A DNA stretch of 64,000 nucleotides from an uncultured Eubacteriales bacterium (lineage in GTDB: Bacteria; Bacillota; Clostridia; Oscillospirales; Acutalibacteraceae), in the NCBI GenBank assembly GCA_934466515.1, contig CAKSLH010000001.1:1-64000 (forward strand), given 5' to 3'. The notes below the pieces were generated by a model, which was given only the letters and a program-made list of their open reading frames with translations, was not told where the DNA came from and made no database searches. This document shows, piece by piece, positions 1-7,388 of this stretch (the first letter of the stretch is position 1; every line of letters begins with the position of its first letter). Position numbers and translations under genes: made by a program.

Positions 1-29
1 TTATATTTTTTTAATGTTTTGAGATGCTA

Positions 30-180
30 GATAGTAGACATTAGAAAATACCCCTCAGTCGCGCATAAAGCGCGACAACGCTTTTCCTCCGGAAGACGGG
101 AACCCTTTTGTCTGCTGTCGCAGACATTTCCCCTAACAGGGGAATCACCTCTGTTTCGCTTACGCGAAAAGAAAGGAGCC
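30..180. repeat. Hairpin-rich intergenic repeat
   Basis: This non-coding stretch next to the end of the SPOCS gene is a chain of perfect short palindromes: about 58-76 (GTCGCGC/GCGCGAC), 110-125 (GTCTGC/GCAGAC), 127-143 (TTCCCC/GGGGAA) and 153-169 (TTTCGC/GCGAAA). It ends in GGAGCC. From memory it resembles the dispersed palindromic repeats common between genes of gut Clostridia; no second copy is in this window. Its function is unknown, and it could act as a transcription end or as a passive mobile repeat. Confidence 0.5.
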
Positions 181-192
181 TTATTCTAAATT

Positions 193-1719
193 TTAAATCA
201 TCGGAACTAAAATCATTCTGTCATTTTCGATTATTTCCTCTGTCAATTCATTGATACGCATTATTTCTTTTACGCTTGCGCAGTATTTTTTCGCTATATT
301 CCAGATATTTTCGTCCTTTGAGGCAAAATAAACGGTCATTGCACCGCGCGAGGTTTTTTCTACGGGCTTTGAAGAATTTATATTTACTCCGATAAGTACC
401 GCGTCGGTATTATCGGTATAAACCGCGGCTTTAATTTCAAGCTCAAATCTTAGCTCGATACAGTTTTCGGATGCGATTATATATGAGCCGCTTAAGACAT
501 TAACCGTAGGATCGCAATAGAGATTATCCGAATCAATTTCAAGCTTTTTAGAGTATTCAAAAGGAATTTTCTTTTCTATAATGCAGGGGTCTTCATCCTC
601 GCAGTCAGCAATAATGCAGGCATTTACATAACCGCTTAATTTAAGCTCGCCGTTTTCTATGGAATGGTTTTCTATTACCGACGAATACCACATATCGCAC
701 ACCGAACAGATTTTTATATCATTTTCTTCGGCGGTATCCTTTATCTGCATTCTGTCGCATATCTCGCAGCAAAGCTTGCTAAGTCTTAAACTGTTCTTTT
801 TGAATTCGGTTTCAAATTTTCTTGAAAAAGCGTCGGTTATGACCTCGACATCATTTTCACAATAGGTTTTACAAAATGCCAAAACCTTAGCGTTTATAGT
901 AAAGCTTTTGCTTTCTTCGGACGAGGACGGTTTAACCTCTAAAAAGCAAAGCTTACAGCCCGAGCTTGCCTTACAGCTTTCATTTATACCGTCAATTCCG
1001 AGCAGCTGGCTGAAAGGAATTACAGTATTAAGGTGCTGCTGCTTACCGTTTACGGTGGCATAGACTGTTTTAACGCAAAGCTCGCCTTTAATCATAGCCT
1101 TATTCGGAAGGAGCTTACATTCCTTTATTCTTGCGGTCCCCTCGTATCTCAAAACGCATCTTACCGCGTCCGAGGACTGACCGATTTCTGTTTCTTCCTC
1201 TATATTTACATATTTTTCGGCATAACCTATCGGGCTTGTGGCAGGAATTACAGAGCGCTTAAGCTCTATTGTATCATCGTCAATATCCGAAATTATTTCA
1301 ACTGTTTTTTTCTTTTGCGCATTCACGCAAAGGCTTATTGCCCCGTGAACATCGACCTTTCTCGGACTTACGGCGCGGCAATTGATATAATCTGTTTTTG
1401 CGGCGGCGAAAATATCGGCGTTTTCGATTCCGTCCGCTCCTTCAAAAGTTTTATTAAAAGGATACTGATACTCATAAGAATACAGCTCACCCTCATCGCT
1501 TACATAAATAAGGGTTATAAGAACATTTCCGTCAATACCTACATTCTTACCGTTTATACCTTTTGAAATTATGAAAACATCGGTTTTGCATTTAAGTATT
1601 TTTGAAATTTCGGGACAGTAATCCGGAAGAGTATAATCGGTATCAATAGGTATTTCGGCGGTTTCCTTCAAGACGGTTTCATTGACCGTGACGGGCATTG
1701 TAAGATTTTTTTGTTCCAT
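193..1719 (-). CDS. SPOCS (DUF3794) domain protein with C-terminal LysM
   Basis: The 508-residue protein has no signal peptide. Its body carries SPOCS/DUF3794-type beta-rich segments: the N-terminus (residues ~1-130), a middle block (~180-290) and a third block (~340-450), each with conserved short strands. A LysM module fills residues ~460-508, with an NIW..AKKYCASVKEI..IN pattern and a closing ILVPMI. In Clostridia, SPOCS proteins are linked to the spore coat or spore-envelope assembly, and LysM binds peptidoglycan-like glycans. A spore-envelope role is therefore inferred from family knowledge. The gene is monocistronic, and an AT-rich region lies upstream without a clear sigma-A box, which would fit a sporulation sigma factor. 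Confidence 0.8.
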   Translation of the reverse strand: MEQKNLTMPVTVNETVLKETAEIPIDTDYTLPDYCPEISKILKCKTDVFIISKGINGKNVGIDGNVLITLIYVSDEGELYSYEYQYPFNKTFEGADGIENADIFAAAKTDYINCRAVSPRKVDVHGAISLCVNAQKKKTVEIISDIDDDTIELKRSVIPATSPIGYAEKYVNIEEETEIGQSSDAVRCVLRYEGTARIKECKLLPNKAMIKGELCVKTVYATVNGKQQHLNTVIPFSQLLGIDGINESCKASSGCKLCFLEVKPSSSEESKSFTINAKVLAFCKTYCENDVEVITDAFSRKFETEFKKNSLRLSKLCCEICDRMQIKDTAEENDIKICSVCDMWYSSVIENHSIENGELKLSGYVNACIIADCEDEDPCIIEKKIPFEYSKKLEIDSDNLYCDPTVNVLSGSYIIASENCIELRFELEIKAAVYTDNTDAVLIGVNINSSKPVEKTSRGAMTVYFASKDENIWNIAKKYCASVKEIMRINELTEEIIENDRMILVPMI

Positions 1720-1795
1720 AACAAGTCACACTCTCTACTTTTTTTATTTAATAATATTAAATCAAAAAGGAAAATATAACCTGTTGAAAAAATAA

Positions 1796-1825
1796 AAAAG
1801 CTTCCCTTATTAAAAGAAAAGCTTT
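1796..1825 (-). terminator. Distal copy of duplicated terminator hairpin (yerC operon)
   Basis: Read on the minus strand, an 11-bp stem with two G-U pairs is followed by a long T tract, so this is a complete intrinsic terminator. It is 25/30 identical to the hairpin at 2058-2087. The two copies bracket the 232-bp element, as if that element had inserted into the terminator and duplicated it. Confidence 0.7.
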
Positions 1826-2057
1826 GAGAGTGTCGAAAAAGTCGACACTCTCTTGGACGGGAATGCCGTTCGCTTGAAAATCAGAGATTTTCGGACTGCA
1901 CTCTATCCCCGCCAATACCACCCCAGTGCCCTTGAAAAACCGCTGAATTAAGCGGTTTTTCGCTTACAAGGTGTTTTTTCGCCGCACATGTCGCCGAAAA
2001 AACAAAATGCGGCGTAAACGCCGCAACACAACCTGATTTATAGTTTATCTACAGTCT
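1826..2057. mobile_element. 232-bp multi-hairpin intergenic element, copy A
   Basis: This copy is closely similar over its whole length to 4639-4871. It starts with a hairpin (stem GAGAGTGTCGA, loop AAAAG) and contains further hairpins: GAAAATC/GATTTTC, AACCGCT/AGCGGTT and TGCGGCG/CGCCGCA. It ends in TATCTACAGTCT. No open reading frame of note is present. Both copies are flanked by a duplicated hairpin of the target, so the element behaves like a small non-autonomous mobile element (MITE-like) or a retro-element-like RNA. The family is not one I can name. Confidence 0.7.
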
Positions 2058-2087
2058 AAAAGCCTACCTTATTTAAAGGTAAGCTTT
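2058..2087 (-). terminator. Proximal copy of duplicated terminator hairpin
   Basis: This hairpin directly follows the yerC stop codon. Its stem is intact (one G-U pair) but its T tract is cut to four bases by the element. The full T tract remains with the distal copy at 1796-1825. Confidence 0.65.
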
Positions 2088-2093
2088 TTTATT

Positions 2094-2372
2094 TTATAAT
2101 CTTTTTAAAATTTCGGAGTAGCCCTTTCCGTACTGAACGCACCTTGAAACACGGCTTAGGGTGGCTGACGAAATATCCGTTTCCTCGATAACCTGATTAT
2201 AGGTTTTACCCTCCATTAAAAGCTTAGCCGCGCAGACGCGCTGAGCCATCTGCTCAACCTCTTTATTAGTACAAAGGTCATCAAAGAAATCCTGACATTC
2301 CTGTTCGGTTTTAAGCGACAAAATTGCCTTAAACAAATTTGAAATCTCATTTTTTTCAATATGCTTATTCAT
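2094..2372 (-). CDS. yerC: YerC/YecD family TrpR-like regulator
   Basis: The 92-residue protein has a TrpR-superfamily helix-turn-helix: a helical N-terminal half (~15-45), then a QRVCAAKLLMEG.TYNQV block and a DISSATLSRVSRCVQYG recognition region at ~50-80. The length and motif order match YerC, a small trp-repressor-like DNA-binding protein of Firmicutes whose ligand is not well defined. The start overlaps the end of the DapF-like gene by 8 bases, so it is translated as the last gene of the amino-acid transporter operon. It may regulate amino-acid uptake or racemisation, which is inference from context. Confidence 0.8.
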   Translation of the reverse strand: MNKHIEKNEISNLFKAILSLKTEQECQDFFDDLCTNKEVEQMAQRVCAAKLLMEGKTYNQVIEETDISSATLSRVSRCVQYGKGYSEILKRL

Positions 2373-3147
2373 TAAAAATAAACTCCTTATTTCCTATAAA
2401 TCGAACATTGCCCGTAAGTCTTACTTTTCCCGAAGGCGCGGCATCAACAGTAAGAGTTCCGCCTTCCTCGGATATATTAAGGCTTACCTTTTTTCCATAT
2501 TTTTTGGAAATATAAAATCCCAAAGCGGCGGTTCCGCTGGCGCAAGAGGACTCCCAATAGAGCGTATCAACCGCTTTTACATATACAAGCGGCTTTAAGA
2601 ATGCTTTTTGCTCATCAAAAAACATGAGTCCGAGTGCGTCGGCATTAAGCTCCTTACACCACTTTTTAATCAAAGCTTCCGCCAAGCTTTTTTCTAAATT
2701 CTGCGATATAATTATATGATATATTCCCGGGATTTTCACAACAGGCAGATTAAGCTTATCAGAGCCGATATCAAAATCAATATAATCAATATCCTTAAAA
2801 ATCGGCATATCCACGCTTGCCGTAAACTCATTTTCCGAATTTTTTTTAACCGCCGTTTTAACGGCTTCTCCGGCACCCGAAACCTCAAAGGAATAAGCCT
2901 TGATATTTTTAGGGTCCTCGCCAGAATTTTTAAGTTTTAAGCAAGCAAGGCTTGCGGACGCGTTTCCGCAGAACTCTCCGCCGGACATATAAAGATTTCC
3001 GTTTTCAACAAATCCGACCTGTTGTGACGACGGTTCGATTTTTAAAATTTCCTTTGAAATTTCGGCATAAAGCTTTTTATCAACATCGGTCTGCACAAGC
3101 GCCGTTACATTTCCCGACGGGTCAAACAAAGAATAGGCTATTTTCAT
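2365..3147 (-). CDS. DapF-fold amino-acid epimerase/racemase
   Basis: The 260-residue protein has the two-lobe diaminopimelate epimerase plan with both catalytic cysteines: one in SGGEFCGNASAS (about residue 60) and one in ESSCASGTAALG (about residue 200). The second motif differs from the ACGTG of true DapF, and the chain is slightly short. The fold also covers racemases that act on other amino acids, such as the histidine racemase of staphylopine synthesis. The gene overlaps the ABC ATPase gene upstream and yerC downstream by a few bases, so it belongs to an amino-acid transport operon and not to a lysine or cell-wall cluster. It may racemise the imported amino acid. DapF itself cannot be excluded. 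Confidence 0.7.
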   Translation of the reverse strand: MKIAYSLFDPSGNVTALVQTDVDKKLYAEISKEILKIEPSSQQVGFVENGNLYMSGGEFCGNASASLACLKLKNSGEDPKNIKAYSFEVSGAGEAVKTAVKKNSENEFTASVDMPIFKDIDYIDFDIGSDKLNLPVVKIPGIYHIIISQNLEKSLAEALIKKWCKELNADALGLMFFDEQKAFLKPLVYVKAVDTLYWESSCASGTAALGFYISKKYGKKVSLNISEEGGTLTVDAAPSGKVRLTGNVRFIGNKEFIFNE

Positions 3148-3896
3148 CGCTGATAATTACTTAAGAACTGCTTTGTGCGTTCATTTTTTGTATTTCCGAA
3201 AACCTCTTCGGGCTTTCCCTGCTCTATGATATTTCCGCCGTCAATAAAAATTACTCTGTCGGAAACCGCCCTTGCAAAGGACATTTCATGGGTTACAATA
3301 ACCATTGTCATTTTTTCATCGGCAAGCTGTTTAATAACCTTAAGGACTTCACCCGTAAGCTCAGGGTCGAGCGCACTTGTAGGCTCGTCGAAAAACAAGA
3401 TTTCAGGGTTCATCGCAAGCGCACGAACTATAGAAACCCTCTGCTGCTGACCTCCTGAAAGCTGGCAGGGATAAGCGTTTGCCTTATCGGCAAGACCCAT
3501 TTTTTCAAGCAATTCCATTGCCTTTTTCTTTGCCTCATTGGGCTTCATTCCTAGAACCGAAACGGGAGCGTCGGTAATATTTTTTAAAACCGAATAATGC
3601 GGAAAAAGGTTGAAATTCTGAAAAACAAGGCTGAAGCATTTACGAATACGCTGAATATCCTTTGAATACAAAACCTTATTATTTTCGGTATAAACCGCTT
3701 TTTCACCCATATAGTAAATTTCGCCGCTGTCAATCTTTTCAAGAAGAGTTGCACAGCGCAAAAGGGTTGATTTTCCCGAGCCGGACGGTCCGATAACAGA
3801 AACAACCTCGCCTTTATTAACCTCTAAAGAAATACCTTTTAAAACACCGTTTCCGTCAAACCCCTTGACGATATCTTTCATTTTTAAAACATTCAT
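3144..3896 (-). CDS. Polar amino-acid ABC transporter ATPase
   Basis: This 250-residue ATPase of the GlnQ/HisP class couples ATP hydrolysis to import of polar amino acids. Walker A is GPSGSGKST (~residue 36), the Q-loop is in VFQNFNLFPHYS, the signature is LSGGQQQR, Walker B is ILFFDEPTSALD, and the switch histidine is in VTHEMSF. I chose ATG at 3896 because AGGGGA lies 8 bases upstream. An in-frame ATG at 3914 has no ribosome site and would overlap the permease stop. The gene follows the permease and overlaps the DapF-like gene by four bases. Confidence 0.93.
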   Translation of the reverse strand: MNVLKMKDIVKGFDGNGVLKGISLEVNKGEVVSVIGPSGSGKSTLLRCATLLEKIDSGEIYYMGEKAVYTENNKVLYSKDIQRIRKCFSLVFQNFNLFPHYSVLKNITDAPVSVLGMKPNEAKKKAMELLEKMGLADKANAYPCQLSGGQQQRVSIVRALAMNPEILFFDEPTSALDPELTGEVLKVIKQLADEKMTMVIVTHEMSFARAVSDRVIFIDGGNIIEQGKPEEVFGNTKNERTKQFLSNYQR

Positions 3897-3910
3897 ATTC
3901 TTTTCCCCTA

Positions 3911-4567
3911 TCACTTATAATAACTGAGCGCTTTTTCAAATCTGTTCATTATAAACGCAACAAGATAGTTGAATACATAGTAAAATACCGCCGCGGCAAC
4001 AAATGTTATCATTCCGGGGGATTTCGGAGCAACGGCAATCTGCTTAGCCTTTGTGAACATCTCCACAATTCCGATTACAGAGGCAAGCGAGGTATCCTTA
4101 ACCAAGGTAATAACCTCGTTAGTCACAGGCGGAATTACACGCTTTATCATCTGAGGAAGAATAATTTTAAAAAATGTTTTTGTTTTTGAATATCCTAAAA
4201 TCTGCGCCGCCTCATACTGACCTATCGGAATAGATTCAATTCCGCCGCGGTAAATCTCCGCAAAATAAGCCGCATAGTTTATAACAAACGCGATTATAAC
4301 GGCGGTAAATCTCCAGTTTCCGGGGACGGAAATGCCGAACAGAAGGTTAGGCCCGAAATAAACCACCATAAGCTGAAGCATAAGCGGTGTTCCGCGCATA
4401 ACCGAAATATAAATATTTATAAGCCATCTTAGGGGCTTAAATTTGCTCGTCTTTCCGAAATAAATAAGAAGACCCAACGGGAGAGAGCCTAAAAGTGTTA
4501 AAAAGAAAATGAGAAGAGTCTGCACGAACGCAATTCCGAGCTGACTTATCATTACAGATACTGACAT
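3911..4567 (-). CDS. Polar amino-acid ABC transporter permease
   Basis: This 218-residue membrane protein of the HisMQ/GlnP family has about five transmembrane segments. The typical EAA-like loop follows AAYFAEIYRGGIESIPIGQYEAAQILGYS, and the conserved RGTPLMLQL and LVKDTSLASVIG motifs are present. It forms the membrane channel with the ATPase encoded downstream and the lipoprotein encoded upstream. The gap to the binding-protein gene is unusually long (~355 bp) because element copy B sits there. Confidence 0.93.
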   Translation of the reverse strand: MSVSVMISQLGIAFVQTLLIFFLTLLGSLPLGLLIYFGKTSKFKPLRWLINIYISVMRGTPLMLQLMVVYFGPNLLFGISVPGNWRFTAVIIAFVINYAAYFAEIYRGGIESIPIGQYEAAQILGYSKTKTFFKIILPQMIKRVIPPVTNEVITLVKDTSLASVIGIVEMFTKAKQIAVAPKSPGMITFVAAAVFYYVFNYLVAFIMNRFEKALSYYK

Positions 4568-4609
4568 AAATTACTCCATTCAAACTTATAATCACCGATA
4601 ATCGCCGAA

Positions 4610-4638
4610 TAGGCGGAGTGATTTTCTCACATCCGCCT
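4610..4638 (-). repeat. Duplicated hairpin, permease-side copy
   Basis: This 29-bp sequence is identical to 4872-4900. It is itself a hairpin (stem AGGCGGA/TCCGCCT, with inner GTGA/TCAC). The two copies bracket element copy B exactly. No T tract follows, so it is a processing or attenuating hairpin between the genes and not a full terminator. Confidence 0.8.
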
Positions 4639-4871
4639 GAGCGTGTCGACTTTTTCGACACGCTCTTGGACGGGAATGCCGTTCGCTCGAAAATCATAGA
4701 TTTTCGGACTGCACTCTATCCCCGCCAATACCACCCCCTGCATTCTTGAAAAACCGCTTAATTCAGCGGTTTTTCGCTTACAAGGTGTTTTTTCACCGCA
4801 CATGTCGCCGAAAAAACAAAATGCGGCTAAAACGCCGCATTGCAATCTTATTTACGGCTTATCTACAGACT
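4639..4871. mobile_element. 233-bp multi-hairpin intergenic element, copy B
   Basis: This is the second copy of the element at 1826-2057, in the same orientation and nearly the same length. The terminal hairpin has stem GAGCGTGTCGA, where one base pair is changed on both sides relative to copy A, and its loop CTTTT is the reverse complement of the copy A loop. It separates the binding-protein gene from its permease gene, so it is carried in the operon transcript. Confidence 0.75.
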
Positions 4872-4900
4872 TAGGCGGAGTGATTTTCTCACATCCGCCT
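4872..4900 (-). repeat. Duplicated hairpin, binding-protein-side copy
   Basis: This exact 29-bp match to 4610-4638 lies just after the binding-protein gene. Perfect identity suggests that insertion B is recent compared with insertion A, whose flanking hairpins differ at 5 of 30 bases. Confidence 0.8.
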
Positions 4901-4922
4901 TTAAATTTAAAATTAGGTTTTA

Positions 4923-5717
4923 TTATTTGCACATGCAGAGGTTATCAAGGACAAGACCTGCGTCAACATACTTCTCGCCGATCTTCTTCATTGTTCCGTC
5001 CTCAGCCATAGCCTTGAGCTGTTCGTTTACCTTGTCGCGAGTTTCGGTATCTCCTTTTTTGAAGCCTACTGCATACTGCTCGGTGGAAATCGGCTTTTCA
5101 AGGATTACATATTTATCGCTCTTATTTGCAATCTGGAACTTAGCTACGCCGATATCAGCCGCAACCGCGTCAACGCTTCCCTGCTCAAGATCCATAAATC
5201 CGGTATTGTAATCGGCAAGCTCGACAACCTCTTTTAAGCTGTCCTTAAACTCTTTGTTGTCGTTTATCGCGTCTGTTGCCGATGAACCCGACTGAGACAT
5301 TACCTTTTTACCCTTAAGGTCTTCAAGAGTTTTAATTCCCGAATCAGCCTTAACTACGATTACGATACTGTTGTCAACATACGGATCGGACCAAGTGTAC
5401 TCATTTTCTCTGCCGGTATATGTAAATCCGTTCCAAATACATGTGATGTTGCCGGCATTAAGCTCTTTATCCTTTGAGTTCCAGTCGATAGCCTCTGCCT
5501 TGAAGTTCCAGCCTAAACGCTTGCAGACCTCTTTTGCAAGAGCAAGGTCAAAACCGTCATAGCTTCCGTCCTCTGCGACAAAGCCGTAAGGCGGAAACTC
5601 CGCGTCAAATCCGACTGTAAGTGTTTTCTTGTCTGATTTTTTACTTGAGCAGCCCGCAAAGCTAAGTACCGTGAAAGCCGCTAAAACAATTGCTAATATC
5701 TTTTTCATTTTTCTCAT
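4923..5717 (-). CDS. Polar amino-acid binding lipoprotein (ABC transporter)
   Basis: The 264-residue protein has a lipoprotein signal (KKILAIVLAAFTVLSFAGC, lipobox cysteine ~22) and a family 3 solute-binding domain. Motifs include VGFDAEFPPYGF, YDGFDLALAKEV and the closing KKIGEKYVD. It delivers a polar amino acid to the permease and ATPase encoded downstream. The start could also be the second ATG (5708). A strong promoter lies upstream and a hairpin plus element B lie downstream, an arrangement that usually keeps the binding protein in excess over the membrane parts. Confidence 0.92.
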   Translation of the reverse strand: MRKMKKILAIVLAAFTVLSFAGCSSKKSDKKTLTVGFDAEFPPYGFVAEDGSYDGFDLALAKEVCKRLGWNFKAEAIDWNSKDKELNAGNITCIWNGFTYTGRENEYTWSDPYVDNSIVIVVKADSGIKTLEDLKGKKVMSQSGSSATDAINDNKEFKDSLKEVVELADYNTGFMDLEQGSVDAVAADIGVAKFQIANKSDKYVILEKPISTEQYAVGFKKGDTETRDKVNEQLKAMAEDGTMKKIGEKYVDAGLVLDNLCMCK

Positions 5718-5747
5718 TTCCCTTCCGGTTTTTTATTTGATGATGTC

Positions 5748-5776
5748 ATTATACTTCATCAAGCTAAAGTTGTAAA
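5748..5776 (-). promoter_or_regulatory. Sigma-A promoter of the amino-acid transporter operon
   Basis: On the minus strand TTTACA, a 17-base spacer and TATAAT lie about 30 bases before the binding-protein start. Confidence 0.75.
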
Positions 5777-5887
5777 GTGTTTTTTTACATTTTTTCGCAC
5801 ATTTGTAGCCTTGCACAAAAAGAATTACGGTTAAAGCCGTCCCCTTTGCTTTATTGCACTAAAGCGATAAAGAAAGTGTGTTATAAC

Positions 5888-5916
5888 TTGCCTTTCCTTT
5901 TAAATTATGGTATAAA
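5888..5916 (+). promoter_or_regulatory. Promoter of the small XRE gene
   Basis: TTGCCT, a 17-base spacer and TATAAA are followed by AAGGAG and the ATG at 5946. Confidence 0.65.
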
Positions 5917-5945
5917 TAAAGTATCTTATTTAAGGAGAATATATT

Positions 5946-6152
5946 ATGATAAGATTAAATGCTTTAAAATTACTCGAAGAAAGAGGAAAAACAAAATACT
6001 GGCTTTATAAACAGCTTGGAATGAGCTATCAGAATTTCAGCAAAATGATAAACAACGAGACAAAATCAATTCAGTATGAAAATATAGAAGCTATGTGTCT
6101 GATATTCGACTGCACGCCTAACGAGCTTTTGATATTTACCGATGAAATATAA
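5946..6152 (+). CDS. Small XRE-family helix-turn-helix regulator
   Basis: The protein of 68 residues is made almost entirely of one Cro/CI-type helix-turn-helix domain (GKTKYWLYKQLGMSYQNFSKMIN...YENIEAMCLIFDCTPNELL). AAGGAG sits 8 bases before the ATG. It is a single gene with its own promoter and a strong terminator, divergent from the transporter operon. Autoregulation or control of its neighbour is possible. The target is unknown. Confidence 0.85.
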   Translation: MIRLNALKLLEERGKTKYWLYKQLGMSYQNFSKMINNETKSIQYENIEAMCLIFDCTPNELLIFTDEI

Positions 6153-6172
6153 CCTATACCTTTTCCGCAAAG

Positions 6173-6214
6173 AATCGGCTCCGTTCTTTTTTAAGAACGG
6201 AGCCGATTTTTTAT
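6173..6214. terminator. Bidirectional intrinsic terminator
   Basis: A perfect 16-bp stem with a TTTT loop is followed by a T tract. It lies between the convergent XRE gene and serA. Confidence 0.9.
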
Positions 6215-6227
6215 TTTGTAATAAGCA

Positions 6228-7388
6228 TTAAATAACTCTTGCCCTAATAACGCCGTCAATTTCTTCAAGCTTTGCAATAATATGCTCGCTGTCGACATCG
6301 GAAACATCAAGCATGGTATAAGCATAATCGCCGCGCGATTTATTGAGCATATTTTCGATATTTATATCGTTTGTCGCAACAATACCCGTAATAGCGGTAA
6401 TCATATTAGGAACATTCTTATGAATAATGCAAATTCTGTACTTTCCGCTCCTCGGAAGTGTGATTTCGGGAAGATTTACAGAATTTGTAATATTACCGTT
6501 CTCAATATAATCTATAAGCTCGGTTGCCGCCATCTGAGCACAGTTATCCTCAGATTCGGGAGTAGACGCGCCAAGGTGGGGAATTGCTATTACACCGTCG
6601 GTGCAAAGCAGATCATCAGACGGAAAGTCGGTTACATAAGACGCAATCTTTCCGGATTCCAAAGCCGCTTTGATATCAGCCGAATTAACAAGTCCGCCGC
6701 GAGCAAAGTTCATAATTCGAACGCCGTCCTTCATTTTGGCAATTGCCTCGGCATTGATGAGATTTTTTGTAGACTCTGTAAGCGGAACATGGAGAGTGAT
6801 ATAATCGCACTGCTCGAAAATTTCCTTAATATCATATATATGAACGGCATTATGAGTAAGATTCCAAGCGGAATTGACCGAAAGATAAGGGTCATAACCG
6901 TAAACCTTCATTCCGAGGTGGTTAGCGGCATTCGCTACAAGAACGCCTATCGCGCCGAGACCTATAACGCCGAGCTTTTTGCCCTTAAGCTCAGGGCCTG
7001 CAAAGGCGCTTTTGCCCTTTTCAACAAGCTTTCCGACCTCGTCGCCCTGACCCTTTAAGGTCTTAGCCCACTCAATTGCCGAAACAACTCTTCTTGAACC
7101 TATAAGCATACCTGCGATAACAAGCTCTTTTACCGCATTGGCGTTAGCACCCGGGGTATTGAAAACAACAATTCCCTCTTTTGTGCATCTGTCAATCGGG
7201 ATATTGTTTGTTCCCGCTCCTGCACGGGCAATAGCGAGAAGTGATTTCGAAAACTCCGTATCATGAAGCGAGGCAGAACGGACTATGGCGCCGTCGGCAT
7301 TTTCAACCTCGTCGCCTACGGTGTATTTATCGTCAAAAACGGCAAGACCTGTTTTTGAAATCTTATTATAGGTTTTAATCTTATACAT
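6228..7388 (-). CDS. serA: D-3-phosphoglycerate dehydrogenase
   Basis: The enzyme (386 residues) oxidises 3-phosphoglycerate to 3-phosphohydroxypyruvate, the first step of serine synthesis. The NAD site is GVIGLGAIG (~residue 140). The catalytic Arg, Glu and His lie in FARGGLVN, the DFPSDDLL region and IPHLGAS. The C-terminus (~315-386) is an ACT domain, which in this family usually senses serine. The ATG overlaps the serC stop as TGATG, so the pair is translationally coupled. It lacks the extra intervening domain of long SerA types. Confidence 0.95.
   Translation of the reverse strand: MYKIKTYNKISKTGLAVFDDKYTVGDEVENADGAIVRSASLHDTEFSKSLLAIARAGAGTNNIPIDRCTKEGIVVFNTPGANANAVKELVIAGMLIGSRRVVSAIEWAKTLKGQGDEVGKLVEKGKSAFAGPELKGKKLGVIGLGAIGVLVANAANHLGMKVYGYDPYLSVNSAWNLTHNAVHIYDIKEIFEQCDYITLHVPLTESTKNLINAEAIAKMKDGVRIMNFARGGLVNSADIKAALESGKIASYVTDFPSDDLLCTDGVIAIPHLGASTPESEDNCAQMAATELIDYIENGNITNSVNLPEITLPRSGKYRICIIHKNVPNMITAITGIVATNDINIENMLNKSRGDYAYTMLDVSDVDSEHIIAKLEEIDGVIRARVI

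Noticed and set aside
1033..1566. 177-residue plus-strand open frame opposite the SPOCS gene
   Set aside because: It is antisense to a well-supported gene, has no ribosome site and is rich in unlikely residues; a shadow frame.
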